Shown: positions 1-9,771, numbered from the stretch's first letter. The stretch: 23,339 nt of DNA from an uncultured Collinsella sp. (GCA_902496845.1 CABVCJ010000031.1:1-23339); one strand, 5' to 3'. The notes: a model not told the origin generated them from the sequence alone. Program-made: numbers and translations.

Positions 1-798
1 GATTGCATCGAGTAGATCGCGAATTGCTTCTGCACCCATACCACCCTTGAAGTACATGGAGTAGTAACGGGTCATCTCGCGGAACAGCGGCTCATCGGAG
101 ATGAGGTCGCGCTCGGTGAGCTTCATGAAGGCGTTGAAGGCGTCCGTGCGGAGCTGCTTATCGTCCTTGCACTCTTCCTCGATGTCGACGATGCCAGAGG
201 CGATCTCCTCGGGGGTCAGCGGCTCCTCGTCGGAGAACTCGTCAAAGTTCTCGGGGTTGCCCTGCTCCTTGAGGGACTCGATCTGGCGGGCGCACTCGGC
301 ATCGATCTCTTCCAGATCGGCGGCGAGCTCCTCGCGCAGGTCGTCAGCGTCGGCCTCGCGAGCTTCGTAGTCGACCTCGGTGATGATGTAGCTGGCAAAG
401 TACAGAACCTTCTCGAGATCCTTGGACTTGATGTCGAGCATACGACTCATCGGGAAGCTCGTGGGGCTCTTGAAGTACCAGATGTGGGACACGGGAGCGG
501 CGAGCTCGATGTGACCCATGCGCTCGCGACGAACCTTGGCCGAGGTGACCTCGACGCCGCAGCGCTCGCAGACGATGCCCTTAAAGCGGATGCCCTTGTA
601 CTTGCCGCAGGAGCACTCCCAGTCCTTGGCGGGACCGAAAATCTTCTCGCAGAACAGGCCGTCCTTCTCGGGCTTGAGGGTACGGTAATTGATGGTCTCC
701 GGCTTCTTGACCTCACCGTGCGACCAGGAACGGATCTGGTCGGCGGAGGCAAGGGAGATCTTTACCGAGTCAAAATCAGTAGCTTCGAAATCTGCCAC
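1..798 (-). CDS. rpoC: DNA-directed RNA polymerase beta' subunit, N-terminal part (partial)
   Basis: This is the first 266 codons of the beta' subunit of RNA polymerase; the gene runs off the left edge of the window. The protein starts MADFEATDFDSVKISLAS and contains the N-terminal zinc-binding motif with cysteines at residues 62, 64, 77 and 80 (CSC...CERC), followed by RRERMGHIELAAPVSHIWYF, typical of the beta' clamp. The GTG start at 798 is chosen because AAGGAG lies just upstream, inside the last codons of rpoB (808-813). Only six bases separate the rpoB stop from this start, so the two genes are one operon and probably translationally coupled. A very acidic stretch (about residues 150-205) follows the zinc region and lengthens the early clamp. 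No sign of damage in the visible part. Confidence 0.97.
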   Translation of the reverse strand, partial: MADFEATDFDSVKISLASADQIRSWSHGEVKKPETINYRTLKPEKDGLFCEKIFGPAKDWECSCGKYKGIRFKGIVCERCGVEVTSAKVRRERMGHIELAAPVSHIWYFKSPTSFPMSRMLDIKSKDLEKVLYFASYIITEVDYEAREADADDLREELAADLEEIDAECARQIESLKEQGNPENFDEFSDEEPLTPEEIASGIVDIEEECKDDKQLRTDAFNAFMKLTERDLISDEPLFREMTRYYSMYFKGGMGAEAIRDLLDAI

Positions 799-804
799 AG
801 TCAA

Positions 805-4296
<3,492 letters not shown>

Positions 4297-4333
4297 CAGG
4301 TTTTTCCTCCTTCACGGAAATGCTCGGTGGATT

Positions 4334-4352
4334 GGCGAGGCATAGCTTCGCC
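4334..4352 (-). other. Hairpin in the rpoB 5' leader
   Basis: Between the proposed promoter and the rpoB start, the transcript can fold GGCGA...TCGCC with two further C-G/G-C pairs inside after one A-C mismatch, leaving a 3-nt loop. There is no U tract, so it is not an intrinsic terminator. It could be a leader structure or processing site, or chance. Confidence 0.35.
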
Positions 4353-4369
4353 AGTTATCGCAACCTAAT

Positions 4370-4397
4370 AGTTTATCAGGTACCGACCGTTGAGCAA
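4370..4397 (-). promoter_or_regulatory. Putative rpoB promoter
   Basis: Reading on the minus strand, TTGCTC (4397-4392) is followed by 16 bases and TAAACT (4375-4370). The -35 matches the consensus at 3 of 6 and the -10 at 4 of 6. It would give a leader of about 66 nt before the rpoB GTG. Its presence fits the strong terminator that closes galU upstream, which means rpoBC needs its own start site. Confidence 0.5.
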
Positions 4398-4430
4398 GAA
4401 AAGCCTTGACGCGATTGAGTTTTTGGAGTA

Positions 4431-4454
4431 GCAAAATTTTTCGACAAAAATTGC
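4431..4454. other. AT-rich inverted repeat upstream of rpoB
   Basis: GCAAAATTTTT, a CGAC spacer, then AAAAATTGC form a near-perfect inverted repeat (two extra A in one arm). It lies just upstream of the proposed rpoB -35. It could act as an AT-rich upstream element or a protein site; it does not look like a terminator on either strand. Confidence 0.35.
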
Positions 4455-4473
4455 GCAGGTAAATGTATGTGTA

Positions 4474-4489
4474 TCGAACACCTGTTCAT
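4474..4489. promoter_or_regulatory. LexA/SOS-box-like palindrome
   Basis: TCGAACACCTGTTCAT matches 10 of the 12 specified bases of the actinobacterial SOS box (TCGAAC-N4-GTTCGA) and contains the GAAC-N4-GTTC core. A second half-site, TGAACAG (4500-4506), makes a wider inverted repeat with CTGTTCA (4482-4488). It sits between the galU terminator and the rpoB promoter, with no typical SOS gene next to it, so the function is uncertain. Confidence 0.35.
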
Positions 4490-4530
4490 ATATTTTCTGT
4501 GAACAGAGGGCTGGCAATCGCAGCTCTTAT

Positions 4531-4564
4531 AAAAAAACGGGCGCGAACCGAAGTCCGCACCCGT
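4531..4564 (-). terminator. Intrinsic terminator of galU
   Basis: The minus-strand transcript forms a 12-bp stem (4553-4564 with 4537-4548, two G-U pairs) capped by a C(UUCG)G tetraloop and followed by seven U (4531-4537). It begins about 20 nt after the galU stop codon. This is a textbook strong Rho-independent terminator and separates galU from rpoB. Confidence 0.95.
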
Positions 4565-4585
4565 AAATGTCGATGCCCGAAAGGC

Positions 4586-5494
4586 TTATTTGCGCATCAA
4601 ACCGCCGCGCTCGTCGATGGCATCCCAGAAGGCGCCGGCAAAGCGAGGATCGCTTGCAGCCATGAGGGCGTTGGTAGCCATCCAGCCAGACGGGGTACCG
4701 GTATCGTAGCCCGACAGCGGGTCGATGACGACGGCATACATGGCCTCGCGGTCGAGCGAGCGGGCCATGGCGTCGGTCAGCTGGATCTCGCCGCCCTTAC
4801 CGGCCTGCTGATCGGCCAGCAGGTCCATGACCAGCGGGCTCAGCAGGTAGCGACCGACGATGTACAGGTTGGACGGAGCCGCCTCGGGAGCGGGCTTCTC
4901 AACCAGACCGCCGATACGCCAAACGGCACCAGGCTCGTCGTCGGCAGCATTCTCGAAGCCCTCGAGAGCGCCCACGCGATCGCCGGCGATAACGCCATAG
5001 CGGCTGACTTCCTCGGGAGCGCACGCGGCAACGGCGATAACAGAAGCGCCACCGTGTTCCTTGGAGACGGCAAGCATCTTGTCGCAGATGTCACGGTTGG
5101 GCACAACGTAATCGCCCAGAAGAACCAGGAAGTTCTCCCCTGCCACAGCGTCGGCGGCAGAGCGAATGGCGTGGCCAAGGCCCTTGGGCTCGTACTGATA
5201 ACGGAAGTCGACCGGCATACCACCAGCATGGGCGACGGCGTCGGCGTAGGCGTCCTTGCCACGCTCGCGAAGCAGGTTCTCGAGCGAGCGATCGGGCTGG
5301 AAGTAGCTCAGCAACTCGGGCTTGCCAGGAGAGGTGACGATAATAGCATCGTCGACCTCATCGGGGTCGAGCGCCTCCTCAACGACGTACTGGATGACCG
5401 GTTTGTCGAGCACCGGCAGCATCTCTTTAGACGTGCACTTGGTGCCAGGCAGAAAACGCGTGCCAAGACCGGCGGCGGGGATGATTGCCTTCAT
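4586..5494 (-). CDS. galU: UTP--glucose-1-phosphate uridylyltransferase
   Basis: Cytoplasmic nucleotidyltransferase that makes UDP-glucose from UTP and glucose-1-phosphate, feeding cell-surface polysaccharide synthesis and galactose metabolism. The protein (302 aa, normal for GalU) begins MKAIIPAAGLGTRFLPGTK, the glycine-rich nucleotide-binding loop, followed by KEMLPVLDKPVIQYVVEEAL. Other family marks are QYEPKGLGHAI, the metal-binding Asp in VLLGDYV, VEKPAPEAAPSNLYIVGRY and GEIQLTDAM. I choose the ATG at 5494; an in-frame TTG at 5503 is closer to AAAGGA, but would add only three residues. The gene is flanked by two strong terminators, so it appears to be a single-gene transcript. Its place between rplL and rpoB is unusual. 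The neighbour residues in the loop (CTSKEML instead of the more common AxPKEML) are a mild variation. Confidence 0.96.
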   Translation of the reverse strand: MKAIIPAAGLGTRFLPGTKCTSKEMLPVLDKPVIQYVVEEALDPDEVDDAIIVTSPGKPELLSYFQPDRSLENLLRERGKDAYADAVAHAGGMPVDFRYQYEPKGLGHAIRSAADAVAGENFLVLLGDYVVPNRDICDKMLAVSKEHGGASVIAVAACAPEEVSRYGVIAGDRVGALEGFENAADDEPGAVWRIGGLVEKPAPEAAPSNLYIVGRYLLSPLVMDLLADQQAGKGGEIQLTDAMARSLDREAMYAVVIDPLSGYDTGTPSGWMATNALMAASDPRFAGAFWDAIDERGGLMRK

Positions 5495-5741
5495 GTTATT
5501 CAAGGATCCTTTCGCAGGCGCAGGATGCGCCCTGTGCGTGCGGCACGGCGGCCGCAGACCAAATTGCGATACCGGTTTATCTTACCGCCGTTAATTAACG
5601 TTAATGTAGGCAAGCGCCATTCTTCAGCAGGTCAACGCAAATTATTGCTCGAATGGTGCAATTTTATCGCCCAACGGTAGCGACCCCAAAGCACCGCAAG
5701 CGGCAGCAATTTGTATGCCAAGCCAACAAAATAGAGGGATC
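5495..5741. other. galU upstream region with overlapping palindromes
   Basis: No gene is seen here. The stretch must hold the galU promoter, but I find no convincing -35/-10 pair: a TTGACC on the minus strand (5635-5630) has no good -10 at the right distance. Two overlapping perfect palindromes, GTTAATTAAC (5590-5599) and TTAACGTTAA (5595-5604), lie about 100 bases before the galU start and could be an operator. AAAGGA just before the start is the galU ribosome binding site. Confidence 0.4.
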
Positions 5742-5780
5742 AAAACGAAAAAGACGGGGCTCGCAATGCGAACCCCGTCT
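5742..5780 (-). terminator. Intrinsic terminator of the rplJ-rplL transcript
   Basis: The minus-strand RNA forms a 13-bp stem (5768-5780 with 5752-5764, one G-U pair) with a 3-nt loop, followed by UUUUUCGUUUU. It starts about 28 nt past the rplL stop. It is strong and has no equivalent U tract on the plus strand. Confidence 0.95.
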
Positions 5781-5807
5781 GCAAAGAAATCTGGCGAGAA
5801 AGCCTGA

Positions 5808-6185
5808 TTACTTGAGGGTGACAGCAGCGCCAGCAGCCTCGAGCTTCTCCTTGGCAGCCTCGGCGTCCTCCTTCTTGGCACCCTCGAGAACAGCCTTGGG
5901 AGCGCCCTCGACGACCTCCTTGGCCTCCTTCAGGCCAAGGTTGGTGAGCTCACGGACGGCCTTGATGACCTGGATCTTGTTGTCGCCGAAGCCCTCGAGC
6001 ACGACGTCAAACTCGGTCTTCTCCTCGGCCTCAGCAGCGCCAGCAGCGGGAGCGGCGACAACGGCGGCAGGAGCAGCGGCGGAAACGCCGAAGGTGTCCT
6101 CGATAGCCTTAACGAGCTCGGAAGCCTCGAGAAGGGTCATTTCCTTAAGAGCATCGATGATCTCATCGGTGGTAAGCTTAGCCAT
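5808..6185 (-). CDS. rplL: 50S ribosomal protein L7/L12
   Basis: The stalk protein of the large ribosomal subunit (125 aa), present as multiple dimers on L10 and needed for recruiting translation factors. N-terminal dimerisation helix domain MAKLTTDEIIDALKEMTLLE, an Ala/Pro/Glu-rich hinge (about residues 36-55), and the C-terminal domain with KTEFDVVLEGFGDNKIQVIK and VEGAPKAVLEGAKKEDAE. An upstream in-frame extension is open but the ATG at 6185 has AAAGGA seven bases before it and gives the canonical N-terminus. It follows rplJ in one transcript, separated by a 102-nt spacer rich in hairpins, and is closed by a strong terminator. Confidence 0.98.
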   Translation of the reverse strand: MAKLTTDEIIDALKEMTLLEASELVKAIEDTFGVSAAAPAAVVAAPAAGAAEAEEKTEFDVVLEGFGDNKIQVIKAVRELTNLGLKEAKEVVEGAPKAVLEGAKKEDAEAAKEKLEAAGAAVTLK

Positions 6186-6204
6186 TTCTAAGTCCTTTCG
6201 GTTT

Positions 6205-6272
6205 CCGTGTCTGTGCACGGAGATCAGTTAAAACACGGCGCGAATGCGCCAGGGGTGCGGCGTTGCCGCCGC
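6205..6272 (-). other. Three consecutive hairpins in the rplJ-rplL spacer
   Basis: In the 102-nt spacer the transcript can form three compact hairpins: GCGGCG-GCAA-CGCCGC (6272-6257, GNRA tetraloop), GGCGC-AUUC-GCGCC (6250-6237) and CCGUG-CACAGA-CACGG (6220-6205). None is followed by a U tract. Likely roles are RNA processing or stability, or setting the high L12:L10 ratio; this is inference. Confidence 0.5.
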
Positions 6273-6287
6273 GGGTGAAAACAGCGA

Positions 6288-6809
6288 CTAGGCTGCCTTC
6301 TGCTCGGAGACCTGCTGGATCGAACGAGCGAGACCAGAGGAAACGCCGTTGACGCAGACAGCGATGTCGCGAGCGAAACCGGAGATGAGACCGGCGATCT
6401 GGCCGAGAAGCTGGTCCTTGGTGGGCAGCTCGGCGATAGCCTTAACATCATCAGCGGAAACGGCCTTGCCGTCGGAGATACCGCCCTTGATCTCAAGGAC
6501 GCCCTTGGACTTAGCGGAGAAGTCCTTAAGGGTCTTAGCGGCCTCGACCGGCTCGGTCTCGTAGAACACATAAGCGACGGGGCCGGCGAGGATCTCGTCG
6601 AGCTCGGGCTGCTCCTGGTTCTTGAGAGCGATCTTGACCAGGTTGTTCTTGTAGACCTTCATCTCGGCGCCGCACTCGCGAAGCTGATGACGCAGCTCCT
6701 GAGCCTGCTTAACCGTCAGACCGTTGTAGTTGACGACGAACAGACCGGCGTTCTCGGCGATACGGGACTCGATCTCTGCAACCTTGTCGATTTTGTACTG
6801 CTGGGGCAT
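6288..6809 (-). CDS. rplJ: 50S ribosomal protein L10
   Basis: Base of the ribosomal stalk (173 aa); its C-terminal helix carries the L7/L12 dimers and its N-terminal domain binds 23S rRNA. The sequence begins MPQQYKIDKVAEIESRIAEN, then FVVNYNGLTVKQAQELRHQL, KVYKNNLVKIAL and AGPVAYVFYETEPVEAAK, all family hallmarks; the C-terminal part (about 130-173) is helical. The ATG at 6809 has a near-perfect AGGAGGTG (6816-6823). Upstream lie an L10-type leader RNA and an attenuator, so the protein is expected to control its own synthesis by binding the leader. rplK and rplA, which often precede rplJ, are not here; an aminotransferase gene is instead. Confidence 0.98.
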   Translation of the reverse strand: MPQQYKIDKVAEIESRIAENAGLFVVNYNGLTVKQAQELRHQLRECGAEMKVYKNNLVKIALKNQEQPELDEILAGPVAYVFYETEPVEAAKTLKDFSAKSKGVLEIKGGISDGKAVSADDVKAIAELPTKDQLLGQIAGLISGFARDIAVCVNGVSSGLARSIQQVSEQKAA

Positions 6810-6874
6810 GAATTACACCTCCTCGAATTCTTTCCGGGCACGGTCCGCCACAAGGACGTGACGGGGGCATGTCC

Positions 6875-6911
6875 AAAAAGAAAGCCCCCGCGCTGCATGA
6901 GCGACGGGGGC
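6875..6911 (-). terminator. Attenuator terminator in the rplJ leader
   Basis: Downstream of the L10 leader and about 65 nt before rplJ, the transcript forms GCCCCCG/CGGGGGC (6911-6905 with 6890-6884), continued by CGCU/AGCG after a bulged U, and followed by UUUCUUUUU (6883-6875). It is a good intrinsic terminator inside the 5' UTR and so an attenuator of rplJL. A second GCCCCCGTC copy (6868-6860) can compete for the 3' arm. Confidence 0.85.
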
Positions 6912-6929
6912 GAGAAGACATATCTACTC

Positions 6930-7010
6930 GACCACCTCGGCTGGCGGGATATCCCATTAAGCTCGCGGGCGATGCCCGTTTGCACCGGCTGTCTCTGGCA
7001 GCGGATTCGT
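6930..7010 (-). promoter_or_regulatory. L10-type ribosomal protein leader RNA
   Basis: The 5' UTR of rplJ contains the elements I associate with the bacterial L10 leader: CTGCCAGAGACAGCCGGTG, a CGGGC-AUC-GCCCG hairpin, GCTTAATGGGATATCCCGCC and the closing CCGAGGTGG. In this family the L10-L12 complex binds the leader and represses the operon. Here the leader is followed directly by an intrinsic terminator, which suggests control at the level of transcription attenuation. Boundaries are approximate. Confidence 0.85.
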
Positions 7011-7025
7011 GCGTGAACCGAAAGT

Positions 7026-7054
7026 ATTATGGCGGGGACCCCGGCGTCGGTCAA
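7026..7054 (-). promoter_or_regulatory. rplJL promoter
   Basis: On the minus strand TTGACC (7054-7049), 17 bases, CATAAT (7031-7026): 5 of 6 matches in both boxes at ideal spacing. The start point would be near 7018, just before the L10 leader. The -35 box lies inside the left outer arm of the large inverted repeat at 7043-7264. Confidence 0.85.
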
Positions 7055-7264
7055 CGGAAAACCGGGCAGCACACAATTCCACCATCCGGCCGCGCCGTCG
7101 AAGGCCAGGCGCAAGGTTTTCGCTCGGTCAAGTCCTGGGCTCGCACGAAGGCCACATTAAGTGGCCTTCGGCTCGTGCGGAATCTACGAAAACCTTGCGC
7201 CTGGCCTTCGGCGGCGCAGCCTGCGTCAACTATGGGGCAGCCCGGTTTTCCGTTGGCTGACGCC
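7043..7264. repeat. Nested three-tier inverted repeat (222 bp)
   Basis: Three pairs of complementary arms are nested around one centre near 7158. Outer arms 7043-7067 and 7240-7264 match at 23 of 25 positions. Middle arms 7088-7122 and 7187-7221 match at 33 of 35. The innermost GAAGGCCAC (7147-7155) and GTGGCCTTC (7161-7169) are perfect with a 5-nt loop. Between tiers the arms diverge in sequence and length. No convincing coding sequence, transposase or T tract is present. It fills the gap between the aminotransferase stop and the rplJ promoter and contains the promoter's -35. It may be a miniature mobile element, a diverged palindrome or a regulatory cruciform. Confidence 0.9.
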
Positions 7265-7314
7265 CCCACGCATAACCCTTATGTCGGTGGGCTGATGTGT
7301 TGTGTCCCGTTGGG

Positions 7315-8451
7315 CTATAAGGTTGAAACGAAGGTTGACAGGCGGTGGAGACCTTCATCCAGATTTTTGTCGGAGACGCAGTAGCTTAGGCGGATGTGGC
7401 CTTCGGTGCCGAAGCAGTCGCCCGGGACTAGGGCTACGCTTGCTTCTTTGATGGCTTTGATGCAGAAGGCTTCGCTTGTTAGGCCGAATTGTTTGATGCT
7501 GGGGAAGGCGTAGAAGGCGCCGGCTGGTTCCACTACCTCGAGGCCCATAGCGTTTAAGGCTGCGAGTACGCGTTCGCGACGGGCTCGGTAGACTTTGAGC
7601 ATGGGGGCTGGGTCGACGGTCAGGGCTCGGGCCGCGGCGTCCATCTCAAAGGAGACGGCGCTCGATACTAAGTATTGGTGGGCCTTTGCGATCTCGGCGA
7701 TGACGGGGGCTGCGGCTGCGAGCCAGCCCAAGCGCCAGCCGGTCATGGCCCAGGGCTTGGAGAAGCTCTCGATGACTACCGTCTGCTCGCGCAGCTCCGG
7801 GTGGCGCTGGGCAAAGCGCTCGTAGCCATCCACATAGACCAGGCGGTTATATACGTCGTCGCAGACCACGTAGATGCCCGCCTGCTCCGCCACGTGTGCC
7901 ACGGCGTCGAGCGATGCCGCGTCGAGGATGCAGCCCGTAGGATTGTTGGGCGTGCAGATGACGATGGCCTTGGTCGCCGGCGTCACGCAGGCACGAAGCG
8001 CGTCTTCGTCAATCTGGAATTGAGCAGGCTCCGTATCTAAAAAGACCGCTTTGGCGTGGTTGGCCACGACAATGCTCTCGTACAGGCCAAAAGCCGGCGT
8101 GGGGATAATGACCTCGTCGCCAGGGTTGAGCATGGCCATAAACGTGGCCGACAGGGCCTCGGTCGCGCCGTCGGTCAGGATGACCTCGTCGGCCGAAAAC
8201 GTAAGGCCCGCGTCCCCCATGTAAGCAGACAGCGCCTCGCGAAGAGCGGGGCGACCGTTGTTGGGCGGATAGTGTGTGTCGCCGCGACCCAGCGCGGCGG
8301 TCACCTCGGCGCTAATCACATCGGGCGTGGAAAAATCGGGCTCGCCGAGCGCAAGCGCGATGCACCCTGGGTGCTGGGCAGCGAGCGCGTTAATCCGACG
8401 GATGCCGGAGGGCTTAAGCGTGGCAAGCGAGGTATTCATGGGCAGACGCAT
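7315..8451 (-). CDS. Pyridoxal-phosphate aminotransferase, class I/II (aspartate/aromatic type)
   Basis: A 378-aa cytoplasmic fold-type I PLP enzyme that should transfer an amino group between an amino acid and a 2-oxo acid. Visible motifs: LGEPDFSTPD near the N-terminus (37-45), DGATEALSATFMAMLNPGDEV (phosphate-binding region, 94-114, split by normal variation), CTPNNPTG (167-173) with the cofactor-contacting Asn, CDDVY (197-201), and SFSKPWAMTGWRLGW with the Schiff-base lysine K232. HIRLSY near the C-terminus carries the substrate-carboxylate arginine. The ATG at 8451 has AAAGGA five bases before it. Substrate cannot be told from sequence; AspC/PatA-like enzymes are the nearest match. The gene precedes the inverted repeat and the rplJ promoter, with no clear terminator in between. 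Confidence 0.93.
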   Translation of the reverse strand: MRLPMNTSLATLKPSGIRRINALAAQHPGCIALALGEPDFSTPDVISAEVTAALGRGDTHYPPNNGRPALREALSAYMGDAGLTFSADEVILTDGATEALSATFMAMLNPGDEVIIPTPAFGLYESIVVANHAKAVFLDTEPAQFQIDEDALRACVTPATKAIVICTPNNPTGCILDAASLDAVAHVAEQAGIYVVCDDVYNRLVYVDGYERFAQRHPELREQTVVIESFSKPWAMTGWRLGWLAAAAPVIAEIAKAHQYLVSSAVSFEMDAAARALTVDPAPMLKVYRARRERVLAALNAMGLEVVEPAGAFYAFPSIKQFGLTSEAFCIKAIKEASVALVPGDCFGTEGHIRLSYCVSDKNLDEGLHRLSTFVSTL

Positions 8452-8544
8452 GGCATTCCTTTCGTAAGGGTTGCACTAGGATAGCGCGGCGAGGCGTCGC
8501 CAGACGGTGTAACCTAAACGGAAACCAACCGGAAAGGAGGCGGC

Positions 8545-9198
8545 ATGGAGACGACCGCACGCGGCGATGTACCAAAAACACTGCATAACATCGCGTTTGT
8601 CAGTATTCCCGAGAGCGCCGATCTTGAGTTTTTGCTCTGGGACCTGCAGGATGCCATCGCCGCCTACGCTCAGCTTTCTGGCACCGCGCTCCCCCGCCCG
8701 ATCGATTTGAAGGCAAATGGCACCGGTGCAGCCGATGGCATGGTGCTGGCCATTGAAGATGTGGCTGACGATGAGACGTTGACAGCCATCGAGCAGGCGC
8801 TTGAGCGCTTTGGCAGTACGGGAACGCGTGTCTATGCCGTGATTCGAGCCGCACAACAGGACGCTGAGCGGGCGCGTGGGACCGCCGTTCGCTTGCACAA
8901 GGCATGTGAGCGCCATGACCAATTGTGGTGTGGCGGCGTTGTCATCTGCGCCGGCAGCGGCATCGCAGCGCTTCGCCATTCCCCACGCATGGGCCTCTTG
9001 CGCCGACCATTTTCGGAAGCGATAGATAAGCTTGTGGGCGCTGTGCGCATGGGCTGCTCCGTCGAGCATGCACAGCGACTTGGCGGCGGCAATGCCGCCA
9101 ACGTCGACGCCGACGGCATGGTTTGCGCCGAGCCAGCCGTGCCCGCGCCGGTCTGGCGAGGCGTTCTGAAACACCTCGGCGCCACACTCAATCAATAA
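8545..9198 (+). CDS. Uncharacterised protein, possibly flavodoxin/NADPH-FMN reductase-like fold
   Basis: A 217-aa protein that I do not recognise with confidence. It starts at an ATG with an excellent AAAGGAGG four bases upstream, and is transcribed divergently from the aminotransferase and convergently with the DNA glycosylase gene (6 bp between stops). There is no signal peptide or membrane segment. The N-terminal half has alternating beta-alpha pattern (IAFVSIPESADLEFLLWDLQ; GMVLAIEDVADDETLTAIEQ). The second half, WCGGVVICAGSGIAALRHSP followed by LRRPFSEAIDKLVGAVRMG, recalls the C-terminal part of flavodoxin-like NAD(P)H-dependent reductases, but the usual phosphate-binding loop near the N-terminus is not evident. 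Function is unknown. The long open frame on the other strand has no ribosome binding site and is judged a shadow. Confidence 0.75.
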   Translation: METTARGDVPKTLHNIAFVSIPESADLEFLLWDLQDAIAAYAQLSGTALPRPIDLKANGTGAADGMVLAIEDVADDETLTAIEQALERFGSTGTRVYAVIRAAQQDAERARGTAVRLHKACERHDQLWCGGVVICAGSGIAALRHSPRMGLLRRPFSEAIDKLVGAVRMGCSVEHAQRLGGGNAANVDADGMVCAEPAVPAPVWRGVLKHLGATLNQ

Positions 9199-9204
9199 TC
9201 TAAA

Positions 9205-9768
9205 TTAATGAGCTGCCCAGTCAATGGCTTCACTCCAACGTTCGACAAGCCGCTCCAAACGCCACGCCGCGTTGGCAGGACTCGTCGACGGCAGCACGAT
9301 GGCGGGTAGCTCCGTCCGCTCTTGTAGATAGCGTTTGTAGAGTCGCCCTGCCGTGCCGCCGTTACAGACAACGACCTCAATCGGCGCGGCATCGGTAATG
9401 CGCTCGATATGTGCCGGAACAACGTTGCGAATGCTCGCGTCGCTCGAGCCCTTAATGTCACAACTCTCGATCACATCCCACAGGGCTACGCCGCCGTTCA
9501 GCAGCATGGCCCGCTTGGCGGCAATGGAGGCATCGAGCGTCGCGGGCTCACCGTTTGCCAAAGGATCGCCCTCGTTGGACGGCACGGATACACCGAGGCA
9601 CGCGGCCATCACGCGCCAAAAGCGGTTCTGCGGATTGCCATAGTAGAAGGCATTGGCACGCGAGAGCACCGAGGGAAACGACCCCAGCACCAAAACGCGC
9701 GAGCGCTGGTCGAACACAGGCTCAAACCCATGCTCAATACGTTGATAGCCCTCGTCGGACGCAGCCAT
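9205..9768 (-). CDS. Uracil/hypoxanthine-DNA glycosylase, UDG superfamily family 6
   Basis: A 187-aa base-excision repair enzyme expected to remove deaminated bases, chiefly hypoxanthine (deoxyinosine), from DNA. Visible motifs are LGSFPSVLS (28-36), YYGNPQNRFWRVM (42-54), which is the hallmark of the hypoxanthine-DNA glycosylase group, LWDVIESCDIKGSSDASI (96-113), and the C-terminal LPSTSPANA loop (159-167) that inserts into the minor groove. The ATG at 9768 lies three bases after the stop of the amylase gene, with GAGGG as a ribosome binding site inside the end of that gene, so it is the distal gene of an amylase-glycosylase operon and probably coupled. Assignment to the family is strong; the exact base preference is inferred. 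Confidence 0.9.
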   Translation of the reverse strand: MAASDEGYQRIEHGFEPVFDQRSRVLVLGSFPSVLSRANAFYYGNPQNRFWRVMAACLGVSVPSNEGDPLANGEPATLDASIAAKRAMLLNGGVALWDVIESCDIKGSSDASIRNVVPAHIERITDAAPIEVVVCNGGTAGRLYKRYLQERTELPAIVLPSTSPANAAWRLERLVERWSEAIDWAAH

Positions 9769-9771
9769 GGC

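Noticed and set aside
4463..5680. 405-codon plus-strand frame opposite galU
   Set aside because: Runs through the galU terminator hairpin and upstream region, no ribosome binding site, no recognisable domain; galU is certain.
7009..7384. Several open frames within the nested inverted repeat
   Set aside because: They arise from the GC-rich repeat, overlap the rplJ promoter and the end of the aminotransferase gene, and have no ribosome binding site or protein-like pattern.
8476..9195. 239-codon minus-strand frame opposite the 217-aa protein gene
   Set aside because: No ribosome binding site at its start, composition of a shadow frame, and it would run into the aminotransferase promoter region. 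The plus-strand gene has an excellent site.
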